Assembly (NCBI RefSeq): GCF_000764305.2 | Contig: NW_025942128.1 | Coordinates: 306,322-370,321 of the forward strand | Reading direction: 5' to 3' | Length of the DNA: 64,000 nucleotides | Source of the DNA: Hyalella azteca | Taxonomy: Eukaryota > Arthropoda > Malacostraca > Amphipoda > Hyalellidae | Shown here: positions 45,090 to 56,958 of the stretch, piece by piece | Layout: every line of letters begins with the position of its first letter | Numbering within the stretch: the first letter of the stretch is position 1 | Position numbers and translations under genes: made by a program | Notes under the pieces: generated by a model | The model's input: only the letters and a program-made list of their open reading frames with translations | Databases searched by the model: none | What the model was told of the DNA's origin: nothing

Positions 45090-46947
45090 GTATAGAAAAA
45101 CAATAAAACCACCTTAATTTATAACTTATTTTTCATCATGAGTGGAGTGAAAATTTTATTTGGACAACATGAAATTTTTGTGACAAATAAACACTGGTTC
45201 GCTTCCCATTCTTCTCGCTCTTCGGAGATTTATTGAGTAAAATTACTGTGATGAAAAACGTTCACTGAAAATCTTCACAAAGACGAAAAAGTGGGTTCAG
45301 TTTGGGTGAAAATTAAAATTGAAAATATCTGCCAACCACGAACGCCAGCATGAAAAAATCTGAATCGCTACCTAATAATGAAATTATTTATTACAAACAA
45401 TAATAGGCATTTCGGCTTTATGGACAACGGAGGTGCATATCTTCCATCCTAGATTGACATATTGCTGAGTTTGTAAATACTGAAAACAAATAAGTGGAAA
45501 CAGAGATCGAAGAGCTAAAAAAATTAAAATGCGCGTTATAAAAATTACTCAAGGTATTAATTAAAAGCCTGTGCTCTTAGTCGTAGTCGAAAATCATTTT
45601 TGGCTTCGAGGGATAGCGACCTTGATTTAAATGAACCAAAGAGATAAAGTATTAATTACTGTAGCCGTTTGGGTTTAACCATGTTTTAAATGAAGAATTT
45701 TAAGCGGCAAATCAAAGTTGAAGGACTAATTTGAGAAAAGACACATTATTTAATTGCCTCAAAATAACTCATTAACGTAATAACCACAAACCAATACATC
45801 TAAAAAATAATTTAGCTGAATTAGCTGAAATGGAAGGATAACTCTACTTTGGCGAAACATGCATATGAAAATATGCGCTAAATTCTATACTAAGAGTGTA
45901 GTCATAATGCTAGATGGCTTCATATTTTATGTGCCCTAAAAGGGCTGCGCTTGATGCCGCAGCCTCAACATGTGCGCCCTCATTTTTCTTGCCAAAGAGC
46001 GGCTGAGGGAAACTGGCTTGCTAGACCTCACCTCATTTTGGCCCTTTTGGCTTTTTATGACGGAATTTATAAGAGGTTATATGGCGCAATAATGCAAGTT
46101 TGGGGCTTTATATTTATCCGCGTCGTTTTTATGGTCAATAATTGTTACAGAGAAGGAGGAGACTTGCTCTTGTGATTATTAAATGGATTGAACGTTTCAA
46201 TTTTCCTGGGATCCAGACTCGGAGAGCTTTGTATCGGTTGAAAGCTTGGACAAATACGGCATGATTAGAATTATACAAGAGTACTTAATATGGTTACGAA
46301 ATAAGTTAGCAGTTCAAATAAATAGTTATCTTCAAGAGTGATACTATTGACGGGAAAAAACATTGGCCAAGAAATATAAAAATTAGACAGTAAACCGAAC
46401 TGAAAGTTATATTTATCAGAAATTTCACATCTTTTCATTTTTGCATTTTTTGATTACAAGTTAGTGTTTCAACTCTTTGTAGTAGAAACCCCATTGTTGA
46501 AATCAATTTAATCCGTGCCTCTTGCCTAGCCTATTCTTTACTATTAAATTCATTAATACCTGTGGTTTAATTTGCAATAAGAATTCTTAAAACCAAATAA
46601 ATTTTACTTTTCTTGCATTATATTTGCTAAATTCATCAATGACTTTAACCACGTAGATTTATAATGAATTTTAATGTTACTGATTAATCATGTTATTCAT
46701 GCAGAATTATTACGACTTCTAAATTCGCTTCTATTAGCAGGACTCCATCATAATTTCGACAGTGAAAATTATCATAAACCCCTAATTTGCTACACTAAAT
46801 TGGCATGAGATATCAGACTTCAGAACATAAAACCGGCACTTCATTGCTCACAGCAACGCACTAGTTATTACAGCTACGTACCTCACTAACACAGCTCGAT
46901 GATTGGCACGGACTGTGTCTATCACACTATGAAGGTCTCGGCGAAAA
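45090..46947. other. No gene seen
   Basis: AT-rich. An ATG frame of 73 residues at 45954-46175 (MPQPQHVRPHFSCQR) is somewhat GC-richer but has no motif. Confidence 0.45.
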
Positions 46948-46981
46948 TGATGGTGATGATGCAGAAGCATCATCACCTTCA
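46948..46981. repeat. Near-perfect hairpin followed by a direct repeat
   Basis: TGATGGTGATGATGC (46948-46962) faces GCATCATCACCTTCA (46967-46981) across the loop AGAA, with one mismatch in 15 bp. ATCATCACCT follows, and AAAATGATGGTGATGATGC occurs again at about 47004-47022. Confidence 0.85.
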
Positions 46982-48479
46982 TCATCACCTCAAGCATCAC
47001 TCAGAAAATGATGGTGATGATGCAAAAGCTCTTATGGCGCAGCAGCAAGAGCAGTCGTCCAGGATCTAATGGCATAACCTTGTAAGTGCGGTGAATCGTA
47101 GCAGGCGGTCGCCGGCCCGTAGAGACTTCTGGCGCACTTTATAGGTAACTACGCTTCACCTCATTTAGAAAACACTGGAAACCTAATTTTCAGAACTTTT
47201 CCGTCACACTCCATTAATGCCAGATATTTCCAAATGGTCAGCTCGAAATGCTGCTTTTTTTATCCCCTCACGCCGACCCCTAATGCACTTTTTTTCGAAC
47301 AGCGGATGACTTTGGCCAGAAAGGAGGGGAAAAACATGAAAAATTGAGATTGTGTTTTCGTTGCCTCACCGGAAGATATTGTGAGCGATGTTAGGAAGAA
47401 GTAAAATGGAATCGTTATTTGACAAGGTACGAAAATCAACAGCTTATTACGATAATTTTTCAAGAAGGTATTTAACAGCTTTTGAGTAAAAAATAAACAG
47501 TGGTAACATTATGATGATACCACTTGGGCTAATTCGACCAAAATTATGTTTATTGGAAAAAATTTTTGATGAGACGACAGTTCCTAAATTTTTGTTTTAT
47601 ATGGTATTCTCGTGTGTGTGGAAGGATATAAAGATATCCATGCGTCATTTTTGTGACAAGAGGTATGCTGTTAACAAACCTGAGGTAATCTAGCGACAGT
47701 ATTGTAATACTGACATATAAAACGATGAATTTGTTCCAATATTCGGGTGCACCCAAGATTTTTAGAGCATAATTTCCCTAAGCTCCGAAATACTTAAGGT
47801 ATTATAAGACCATTTACTGATAGGGCAGCTAACATGATTACAGTGCGTTTCTATTTTTTGTTATGAAAACTCAAAGAAAATGAACCAGAAATAATATTTC
47901 TTGTTTTTGAATATCAGTTTCGTACCAGTAATTACCTAAACGGAATATTAATTTAATATGAGTCGACAATAAACTATTTTTATACAATAAGAATGAACAG
48001 TTACCAAATATAAACCGAGTATATTCAAAACAACAAGAGAAAAAAATAGCTACTTAAACTAATAAAAACATCAATCGTAAAATAACTATTATTTCTTGCA
48101 TGAATGCAGGACGAAACCTCCTATTATTTTAACCATGACCCCGTGTAAACAGTAATGTTCATACATGAACATCATTCCAGTAATAAAAGCATCCTTGCCG
48201 AGTCGTAGGAGTAAATCTGCTGCTTGACAATTTCCTGTTTGTGATGGTACAAGAAGAACGGCCCTGTGATGTCCCAAGCTCAGCCCTCGGAGAGAATTTT
48301 CCCTCTTGCCACCTGATCCCAACTCTGTTACATAATGCAGCTTCACGGGCGACCATCGATAAAAGTCCCAACAAGTAACCTAAGATGATACGGGTAAAAA
48401 GTCACACCTGCCTTTTTGTCACGCAATTTTTCAGCCACAACATGGCACCGAAAGTATCGATATTTTTGCTGAAAGCCTG
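46982..48479. other. No confident gene
   Basis: On the minus strand at 48089-48374 two overlapping frames are open (85 and 71 codons from alternative starts; one reads MVAREAALCNRVGIRW after an internal ATG) in a GC-richer patch. A strong acceptor-like ATTTTTCAG ends near 48435 on the plus strand, followed by a 17-codon frame (PQHGTESIDIFAESLTY) and a stop, the form of a very short terminal exon. Neither is strong enough to call. Confidence 0.4.
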
Positions 48480-48905
48480 ACTTACTAGCACCCACTTTCC
48501 ATCAACCCCGAGTAAAACTGCTGGCACACGCTTACTGTCGGACGCGAAAAGTAGGATCTAGTAGCACTCGCTTGCTTTTTGGTCGCAAAAACTTAGAATA
48601 ACTAGTACATGCCTAAATTCGGTCGCAAAAAATTTGAATTACTTGAATTGAATATATAACAATTTCTTGCATATATGTTCTTGCATATATAACAATTTCT
48701 TGCTATACGTTGCGAAAGCTTAGAATTATTAGCACCTGCTTGTGTCGGTCGATGAAAGTAAGCGTTACTAAAACCTGCTTACTATCGGTTTGCAAAAATT
48801 CGGAATTACTAGCAATTTCTTCCTATTGGTTACGAAAACTTGGTATTATTAGCACCCGCTTAGTGTCGGACGATGAAAGTTAGCGTTACAGCCGTTTAAT
48901 ATTGA
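48480..48905. repeat. Degenerate ~45-75-bp repeats
   Basis: Units are recognisable by CTTACTATCGG/CTTACTGTCGG/CTTGTGTCGG, then GCGAAA or ATGAAAGT, and TTACTAGCA/TTATTAGCAC. They occur at least six times with variable spacing. A small duplication, AACAATTTCTTGC with ATATAT between copies, lies inside at 48660-48710. Confidence 0.7.
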
Positions 48906-49481
48906 TCGCGAAAGGCGAAAATTCATAAAACCCTCTGGTTGAAAGCCCAAAACAGTACACACTACCTGTATCTACATACCTGCAGCAGTGTAGATAAAAA
49001 ACATTAAACAGCTTCCTGTCATCAAATCAACATATCACTAGCAGCTTTGAAGGACAGGCCTTAATACTTCTGTTACCTGATAGTGAACGAATGTGTTTTG
49101 ATGAGAATATCTCGTCCGCTGCCAAATTGTACCATTAGAATGTACCAACAGAATGTTTACCAACAGCCTGGAATGTACGTTGGATCATAGCGCTGCCACC
49201 GTAATGATGCCTTAACATAACGCTGTCATGTTAAAACGCATCATCACTTGTCACAAAAATATTTAGTTTCACAATGAAGTGATCGTAATGACGCTACACC
49301 AGTTGTCGTAAAAACAGCCCATATAAAATTATTCATTTGCAGTGTAGCGGTCGAGCCCAAAATGTCCGACACCGAAATTAAAAAATTATTATTGAAATAT
49401 ATATTATAATATGTAATAATTATAATATATAATATCATTTTCATAATTATATAACTTATTATATTAAATGTCCGAAAAATT
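48906..49481. other. No gene seen
   Basis: Mixed, turning very AT-rich at 49375-49470. Confidence 0.5.
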
Positions 49482-49847
49482 ATGGGTGGCTCATCGATGA
49501 TTATAGGTGGCGATGATAAATTATACGTGGCTATGGTTAATTTTAGATGGCGTAACGGTGGGCGGCAACATGTGCCAAAAATCGACAGTAAAATACCAAT
49601 GAATCGAGAGGGTGGCGAGCATAGGTGGCGGTCATCGATGAATCATCGATTATTTATGAGGTCCGAATTATCGATGGCGTATTGCAGGCAGATCACTTGT
49701 AAGCCACCGATAACCGTTTACCCAAACTATGCAGTGCCCGGAGGAATTTGCCACTTGAATCCATCCAACGTAAAAATGGAGTTATTGGTGTACTGGTCAT
49801 TCGAGATGAAACAAATCGTGACTTCGTTCTGTATGCTTGGCTTGTAA
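49482..49847 (+). CDS. ATG ORF, 121 residues, at the left inverted repeat
   Basis: The frame starts inside the left inverted repeat with MGGSSMIIGGDDKLYV, then has a basic Gly/Arg-rich part (WRNGGRQHVPK, EGGEHRWRSSMNH), a Pro/Tyr-containing part (CKPPITVYPNYAVPGG) and a hydrophobic end. The first ~80 bp contain loose repeats of GGTGGC plus GATGATAAATTA-type phrases, so the open start may be repeat-derived. No domain is recognised. A donor-like TT/GTAAGA overlaps the stop (49844). Confidence 0.22.
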   Translation: MGGSSMIIGGDDKLYVAMVNFRWRNGGRQHVPKIDSKIPMNREGGEHRWRSSMNHRLFMRSELSMAYCRQITCKPPITVYPNYAVPGGICHLNPSNVKMELLVYWSFEMKQIVTSFCMLGL

Positions 49848-50954
49848 GATTTTGTTTCAAAAAAAATTTAGCATTAATTCGATAGGTAATAGTAAAACTG
49901 ACAGAAACAATGTGTTCACAACGTTTTCAAGCCGCCAAAGTGAAGCAACAAGTCGTGTTCCCGATAAAAATTTTCCTGTTTCCGATAAAAATTTTTGTCC
50001 GAGGAACAATAGAAAATGTTGTTGCAGAAAATATAGTTTTCCAAAAGATGATGGCGAATCCAATTTTTCATGTTCACCCGACATATTACGTAAATTTGTT
50101 GCAAATTTTGCGTATGCGCCAGTTTGCCGTGTTTCAAATACTGCGATCAATTGAGGCTTATTCATTTTGCTATTAAGTAATTGTATAGATCAATTAAGTT
50201 TGTTTCATAATATTTATAATATTGTTCAGTTGCCGCATTTATCCAAAGTCACGTTGACGTAGTCGCCAGCGGCTCGGCATCTCTAAGCTCCGCGAGTGAT
50301 GTTATACCTGTTGGGTTGGCACGCTTCGGCACTGAGCTTCATTTCTTTCCCAATAATCTCAATATGTCCTGCTTGAAGTATATGTTTCCGAGTAATTTAC
50401 TTTTCAAAAAGTATCCGCTTTATAAAGAGATTCGGTTTTCTATCGCTGGCTTCGGCTTTCTTTCACTGACTTCGATAGTGAAATTTAATTATTTATGGGA
50501 AATTTAACAATACCGGCTGATAATTATCTTGGGTTTAAGTCAACATTTCTTATAAAGCGGACTCTGTATCTTTCGTGCGCTAAAGATTATAGATTAGGGT
50601 AGAAAAAAATAGTGACACAAAGTGAATAGTACACTTCCTTATTTCACGCTTGGATATTCTTGGCGAAAATCTTTCGAAAAGAACATCTGTCAAATTGAAA
50701 TAATGTTTATATTATGAAACTTCTATACTTATCGAACATATTCTCGTAGTCAACTCTGAGCTGAACCATCGTTCGTTATGGATAAACGAAGTTTCTTATG
50801 GCGGCTGTTTACTCGAATATAGTAGCATATTCATATAAAATTTTTAATGGAATCGTCTAATTATCACGGTGTAGCACTAACTTGTCACATGATGTAATTA
50901 GTGCTTGCAATACTTCGATTAAGTCTCTTAAAATGACTCGAGCGCTAAGTCCTC
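49848..50954. other. No gene seen
   Basis: AT-rich interior of the bracketed region. Frames at 49837-50176 overlap on both strands, a pattern expected by chance. TTCCGATAAAAATTTT-like phrases repeat at about 49960 and 49980. Confidence 0.45.
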
Positions 50955-51018
50955 TCCGATGGCTCGACGGTAGAGGAATGGCTTCGCGCTTCGAATCCTG
51001 AATGCACGGACTTTTTTT
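50955..51018 (+). ncRNA. Truncated tRNA-like sequence with pol III terminator
   Basis: TGGCTCGACGGTAGAGG resembles an A box/D-arm and CTTCGAATCC resembles a B box/T-arm. TCCG at the start can pair with CGGA at the end, and a run of seven T follows (51012-51018) as in pol III terminators. Only about 13 bases separate GGTAGAG from the T-arm, too few for an anticodon arm plus variable loop. It is therefore not a functional tRNA: a tRNA pseudogene missing the anticodon arm, or the head of a tRNA-derived SINE. Confidence 0.35.
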
Positions 51019-51984
51019 AACTTAATTTTCAACGAGGTATGTGTATGGTGCTGTGCTAATTTGTTCATGTTACATGTCTGACATTGTTGCTCGTATTGCG
51101 CCATGGTGGATGTACATTTGTAATCCTCAGAATGAGAGGTCGCATGGAGCAAATCAGTAGATGCAAATCCGTCAGATTTGGACCTCAAGGGAACATTTTA
51201 ACAGACTTCATTTCAGGGGCCTTCTGTGGCTCATCAATGCGCCTCCGTTGCCAATGGGTAGTTATTGATGGAAGAACAATTTTTAAGGCAGAGTGGCAAT
51301 CGGCACGTGACTGGATGAAATATAGGCCGGAAACGCCATCGATGTCGCTTCGATGTGTCATCGAACTACTGCTACTCTCATTATATCCTCTAAAATTGTG
51401 CAGAAACTGTTTGATATGAAATATTTACACTATATGAAGGTGTTCAGATAGAAATTTCACAAATCAAAAATTTGGGCGTTAATGGGTTAATTTCTACCTA
51501 TAGCCACCAATAATCATCGATGCTTCACCTATGATTTATATTTGGGAGGAAGCAATCATTGCCTACAGCCGCTTCTGCGCAGGCTTCACACAGAAACTTT
51601 GAGCTTCATGTCAAATAGAATACAATCTTGATTAAATTTGCGCTGCCAAAAAAGTTTGTATGCCCCTAGTATTTCATGGCACAAGAGATTTTCTTACATT
51701 TATATTATATTGTTCCATGATATCCATCAACCATTGAAGAAAATTTGTATCTGACTTGTTTTCATTTTTCATTGCTTATATACATGTATACATCTAGATC
51801 AAACAATTACGTCAAAAAATAAATAAGCGCATACAATTTTGAACTCAACAATCCCTAATCGCTACCTTTTGGCACATTGTCTACAACTTCATTTTCTGAA
51901 TCTCTTTTCGGATTAAGTAACAGGCCTTAATCTTTTAGTTTAGGATGGGTGGTGTCAGCGTTTCACGTCGAAGAATTCTGGCAA
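51019..51984. other. No gene seen
   Basis: Includes the right inverted repeat (about 51490-51545). A plus frame at 51084-51419 (110 codons, no ATG start) is moderately GC-rich but without motif. Confidence 0.45.
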
Positions 51985-52224
51985 TCACTCGAATCCGATA
52001 AGCCGTTTCAGATTGTGCTCGGAGTTTCCTCGAGGAGATGAAATGAGGACTGCAGTGAAAAGAAGGAGACCTGAATCGCGTGCGGCAAGACTGGGATATA
52101 TACAATGATTCCTTGCAGCAACTCGACCAAGAAATGGGCTCGGAAACTTACCAAAAAGATTAGCAGACGCCAGCTCTGTCCTGCAAGGATTTTCTTTTAA
52201 TCCGACACCGGAGACGATTGAATC
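51985..52224 (-). CDS. Open minus-strand frame with a donor site, unknown
   Basis: On the minus strand one frame is open for 79 codons in a GC-richer stretch but has no ATG. It contains a good donor (TTTTTG/GTAAGT, exon end at 52152), preceded by an acceptor-like CCTTGCAG 29 bp upstream, so a tiny exon (reading TELASANLF) would also be possible. Without splicing it reads for example NPCRTELASANLFGKF. No family is recognised. Low support. Confidence 0.14.
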   Translation of the reverse strand, partial: DSIVSGVGLKENPCRTELASANLFGKFPSPFLGRVAARNHCIYPSLAARDSGLLLFTAVLISSPRGNSEHNLKRLIGFE

Positions 52225-52790
52225 TTAAATATTTTTGTTTCTGTGGCCACTGCTTTCCAGAGTAAAAGAAGACATCTAATGTGTCAAATTTTGAATATAA
52301 AATTACGGGAATGATATGTGCATAAACGAAAAAATACTTTTTAAATCGGAATAAGAATTATTAAAAGTTGGAGCCGGAATCTTATTTAAAATTTCCAGCT
52401 GTCCGTAAACAAGTTGCTGTTAATTTTTTCCATTGAAAGCGATTAAAAAACGAAGTGATCTAAAAGCGCATCTATGCAGTCAGTATTTGGAAATCAGCTC
52501 GGCATAATATAATACCAAAATGACAGATGGAGGCTCAAAGCACTGAATCATAATGAGTAATCTGAGCCTATGAAGCTTTAGTTGAAGTTATGAAGTGCCT
52601 TCGAATGGGAACTGGTAATGAATATTTGTTGTTCTAGCCATTCATAGTCAAAATTTAAACGATTGAATATGAGTGAACAGCAGAGTCTAGGGAATTGAGT
52701 TCATGATAGGACGATTATGCGTTGCATAGTCTGAAGAAATATCATCTGAGTAGAAAATACAAGATGACAAAAGTTTTGAGTCAAACAGGG
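52225..52790. other. No gene seen
   Basis: AT-rich unique-looking sequence leading into the 30-bp array. Confidence 0.5.
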
Positions 52791-53058
52791 AGAATGTGTC
52801 GGAGTTGTGTTAGACAAATCGAGTGTGTCGGAGTAGTGTTACAGAAATCCGAGTGTGTCGGAGTAGTGTTACACAAATTTGAGTGTATCGGAGTAGTGTT
52901 ACACTAATCAGTGTTTTGGAGTAATGTTAAACAAATCCGAGTGTGTCGGAGTAGTGTTACACGTATCAATGTGTGTCGGAGTAGTGTTACACATATCTGA
53001 GAGTATCGGAGTGGGGTTACACATATCTGAGAGTATCGGAGTAATGTTACGTCAGTAT
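52791..53058. repeat. 30-bp tandem array (about nine units)
   Basis: Units contain GAGTGTGTCGGAGTAGTGTT followed by ACACAAATCC. Most are 30 bp, and end units are 28-31 bp. Later units shift to CATATCTGAGAGTATCGG. Confidence 0.95.
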
Positions 53059-53330
53059 CAGAGTCCAGATAATTCTGGCGAGTAGAGTGGACAAGATGAG
53101 CTTTGGGAAGTCGAGTGTTTAGAGGTCTGGGAGCTGGGATATGCCTAGCCTATGTCAGAACAAATTTTTTTGAATCTAATGGAAGAAACCAAGGAAAGCC
53201 CCGCCATGATGGCTGCGTTCTCTGGGTCTACGATGTTTAGTTTCGTCGTGTTCATTGGTTTCAATTTCGAAGAATAAATGAGATAGCAAATCGCACAAAT
53301 AATTTTATATGCTGAGGCCTGTGAGGCTGG

Positions 53331-53959
53331 GAGTTCATGACGTGAGGAATCCGTGTCACCAGGAATTCCTGACGGAGGAGTTCACGATGCCAAGAGTCCA
53401 TATAACGTCAAGAGTATGACACCCAGAGTCCACGACGCCAAGAGTCCATGACACCAAGAGTCCATGACGCCATGAGTCCATGACACCAGGAGTCCATGAC
53501 ACCAAGAGTCCATGACGCCAAGAGTCCATGACGCCAAGAGTCCATGACGGCAAGAATCCATGACACCAAGAAACCACGACGTCTAGAGTACATGACACCA
53601 GGAGTCCATGACACCAATAGTCCATGACACCAAGAGTCCATGACACCAAGAGTCCATGACACCAAGAGTCCATGACAAGAGTCCATGACACCAAGATTCC
53701 ATGACACCAAGAGTCCATGACACCAAGAGTCCATGACACCAAAAGTCCATGACACCAAGAGTTCATGACACCAAGAGTCCATGACACCAAGAGTCCACGA
53801 CACCAAGATTCCATGACAGCAAGAGTTCATGACACCAAGAGTCCATGACGTCAACCAAGAGTCCATGACACCAAGAGTCCACGACACCAAGAGTCCACGA
53901 CACCAAGAGTCCATGACACCAAGAGTTCATGACACCAAGAGTCCTTGACACCAAGAGTC
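53331..53959. repeat. 16-bp tandem array (about 39 units)
   Basis: The unit is TCCATGACACCAAGAG, with few indels and frequent CACGAC/GACGCC variants toward the 53.4-53.6 kb side. The unit is 16 bp, not a multiple of three, so every minus-strand frame cycles through the same 16-residue peptide (MDSWCHGLLVSWTLGV). This yields overlapping 152- and 168-codon frames on that strand. They have no unrelated flanking coding sequence and are by-products of the array. Confidence 0.97.
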
Positions 53960-54941
53960 ACGCTGTGCGAGGCGGCTGAGTGATGGACGCTCGCCACCAA
54001 AGCACTGACACTAAAAGTCTTCCTGCCGCGAACACCATAACCGTGAAAGCTCGCGCCGCACCTAAATGGGATAAAACTGCCCTAGTCTAATGAAATTCCA
54101 CGGCAACCTTTTTACTTTTCCGGAAGGGAGGGTAGGTGTGATTGATTAATAACGCGTTTGAAAGAGAAACTAATCATACATCAAAACGGTGACGAGTTCG
54201 GGCAATCCGTTCATCCAAATTTTCATAAAATTTTTATAAAAATATAGATTTTATTTATTTCGCGATAGTATTTTGTTATCATCAATCACAACGTTCTTCA
54301 GTAGAAATAACCCGTCAGGTAACTAATTGCGTACCTAGAATGCTAAATATTTGTAAAAAATTAGGTTATGGTCATAAAGAATGATATATGTAAATTTAGC
54401 ATGTACTCAGCAATTCTAAACGAATAAGTATCAAGCTGCAAACAAAATTGACGGCAAAGGATTGAAGTTTGCATCAATAGGAAATTAATCCTAATACATT
54501 GAAGGATACTTGCAGTTGTCGTAACTGCAATTCGGGCGGATCGACAATTAGGGTTGAGATCTGTCAAATTTTTCGTTGAAATCTAGTAAAAATATTACGC
54601 CAGAAAGCACGGAAAATTTTTTGAACAAGGTTTTGATTAATGATTGATATCCAAGAAATTAATCTAGAACTCATCCAATTACGCTTCAAACAAATCACCA
54701 TTCGTAGACTCGGTCTCGCTCAAGACTTCACTCCGCACCTCTGACGACAGCAGTCGATGCACCGCAGTTCAACTAGCGCAGCGAGCCTCAATTATGTGAA
54801 AATGAGCGTCGCAAATAAATTTGGGGACATAAGCCGGAGCAAGACGAATAATTGCAGCAAATAAAGTAAGGCTTTGCAAAAGGCAGCTGGCAATCATGAC
54901 CGGTCGTGATTCTGTGGCTCACACCGGCGAGGTCACGCTAG
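53960..54941. other. No gene seen
   Basis: Mixed. GC-richer parts at 53960-54130 and 54690-54940 have broken frames. A donor-like GTCAG/GTAACT near 54318 lacks an exon. Confidence 0.45.
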
Positions 54942-55040
54942 CGGCCAGCGCCTGGATATACTATGACTGCCAGCACTTGGATATATGACTGCCAGCACCT
55001 GGATATATGACTGCCAGCACCTGGATATATGACTGCCAGC
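54942..55040. repeat. 22-bp tandem array (four units)
   Basis: Units are GACTGCCAGCACCTGG followed by ATATAT. The first is slightly longer (ATATACTAT). Confidence 0.95.
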
Positions 55041-56120
55041 TCAGAACAATGTCGAAGAATTACGCTGATTGCCGCAACTGCTCATGATGATTGAGAATCA
55101 GGAGCCAGGATTGTCAGGCCAGCTTACACAGAATAATTAGAGATGGATTTTGGTCCATGATTTCTTGAAAATTGAGAAAACATTAAAATAAGCATCAAGG
55201 ATAGATATAGAACGAAATTTTCTGAACTATCAGTTTCTTCTAAAAGGATTCGTTTCCAATATAAAATATATATTTAGAACTTTCAAACTGATTTTTGCCT
55301 AAATAATTTCTACAAAGAATCAACTTGATGCCAAAAACTTCACGAAGCAATGGAAATTGTATCAGACACAAAGAATAACTTTCCGAAGCTCATTTTATAG
55401 TTGAATTCATGTCGCCACGAACCATCAATGGGACAAAATCGAGGTAGCTCGTACGTTCAGTTATGTTAATGATATCTTGGTGCTAATGGTACCGTCAAGG
55501 CATCTAACCAACCTTAACAATGCAATTTGCCATTCGCAGATCCGACGAGATTGCGGCATTTCTGCAGCCTAGCGTCCCTCTAGCATGAGAATAATGCTTC
55601 GATGCTCCGCCAGTCGGGCTTGCAGCATAGCATAGCTGAGCGCTCTTATATATACCAGACTTTGGTATAAATCCTGTACACACATTCTTAACAAACTCAA
55701 GGCGTGAAATCGGTGAGAATCAAGTGCACTACGGCACTAAACAGAAAATTTTATTGCGGCGCCAGAGCTAAAACATAACATAAGAGGCTTGAACAATGAA
55801 TGGAGAAATATACGGGATTTGGGACACACGTTCGTTGACTTTTCAAATAATCAACTTCGAACTATGCTGTGTTGTAATGATTCGATATAATTAAACAAAA
55901 TTTCACATAATTTAGTAATCCTCCTATGTGAGTTGATATTTCTCATCATTTCCAGATGAATTACAAATACATAATTTGATTCAGGAGATATCGCATACAG
56001 AAATCTCAGAAGAAAAATCTCCCGTAGAAGTCGCATCTATTAGACCTCTTCTCATTCTCGTTCATTTGACCATTAGAAATCAAATTGGAAAAAGATACTT
56101 CTTCCATAAGTCATGTGTTA
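55041..56120. other. No confident gene; TATA-like site
   Basis: AT-rich, with a GC-richer stretch at 55490-55640 just upstream of the TATA-like site at 55647. Confidence 0.45.
55647..55654 (+). promoter_or_regulatory. Candidate TATA box
   Basis: TATATATA follows a GC-richer stretch (GAGCGCTCT) and is followed about 30 bp later by GTACACACATTC, a loose initiator. It lies 1.3 kb upstream of the exon pair at 56959. A donor-like TCG/GTGAGA lies near 55711. It may be a core promoter, but the context is AT-rich. Confidence 0.2.
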
Positions 56121-56346
56121 GCATTCAAGCTTCCCTTGATGAAATTAACGCTATGCAACGAGTAATGCAGAAAAGTTATCCGTTTTTCATGACGTCAAAT
56201 AGAACTTGCATCCAAGCTTACCGTGATGAAACTAACGACGCTATGCAACGAGTAATATAGAAAAGTTATCCGTTTTTCATGATATCAAATAGAACTTGCA
56301 TCCAAGCTTACCGTGATGAAACTAACGCTGTGCAACGGGTAATTTG
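56121..56346. repeat. ~87-90-bp tandem repeat (about 2.6 units)
   Basis: Units start at 56121, 56208 and 56298 with GCATCCAAGCTTACCGTGAT-like sequence and share GAAACTAACG, CTATGCAACGAGTAAT and AAAAGTTATCCGTTTTTCAT. Periods of 87 and 90 keep one plus frame open through the first two units (up to a TAG at 56260). Confidence 0.93.
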
Positions 56347-56958
56347 TCAGCGCCACAGCCTAATAACTGCCCGAATTTCATTTTGCCGCCACCCTGTTAA
56401 TTGACAAAGCCTGCACGATCAAGTTGTCTCAGTCCCGGGATTATCCGATTGCGTTTCGTTACTTTAAATGACCAAACTAATGCAATCGCGCCATTATTGC
56501 TACGTGGAATAATTCACCCAGAAGCCCAGTGCCTCTTCTTCATTACAAAAAAAAATGGAAAGAATTTAAAATGAACTCCACTGTCCGGTGGGTGTTAAAT
56601 CTGATGTAGAATGTAATTAATGTTACGGTGTTTGGCACACCTGTTACAGTATGTATCAGTACATTTTACAATTCAATGATAAACATGAAGGCAGGAATGA
56701 AAAAATAAATTACAGAAAATTCGTCCAAAATATGCTATCAACACGATGAAATATTTTATTTTTAATTTTCACTAACATTTTTTTGTGATATGGAATCGAG
56801 ATTTTAGAGAGATTGATAAGTTAAAAATACGGAGGAAATTCTGATTGCAACTTTTATAAATTTCTCTAAACATCGAATCAAGTAAACTTATTTTCCGGAC
56901 TCGTCTATGCATGCATTGTGCATCAATAATTAAATAAATGTATTTCTTTCATTTTTAG

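Larger units (their letters stand above)
49482..51545. repeat. 2-kb region bracketed by diverged inverted repeats
   Basis: The left end (about 49480-49540) contains CATCGATGATTATAGGTGGC. The right end (about 51490-51545), read on the opposite strand, contains CATCGATGATTATTGGTGGC, and similarity extends about 45 bp in all (ATTATGGGTG versus ATCATAGGTG before it; both have AAATTA after it). This could be a decayed DNA transposon with its termini or two inverted members of a simple repeat. The interior has a 121-codon ORF next to the left end and a tRNA-like sequence, but no recognised transposase. Confidence 0.45.

Noticed and set aside
48420..48480. 17-codon terminal exon after ATTTTTCAG
   Set aside because: A good acceptor, but a frame this short is expected by chance and no upstream exon can be matched.
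53356..53914. Minus-strand repeat proteins of 152 and 168 residues
   Set aside because: Both frames come entirely from the 16-bp array and have no unique coding flank.
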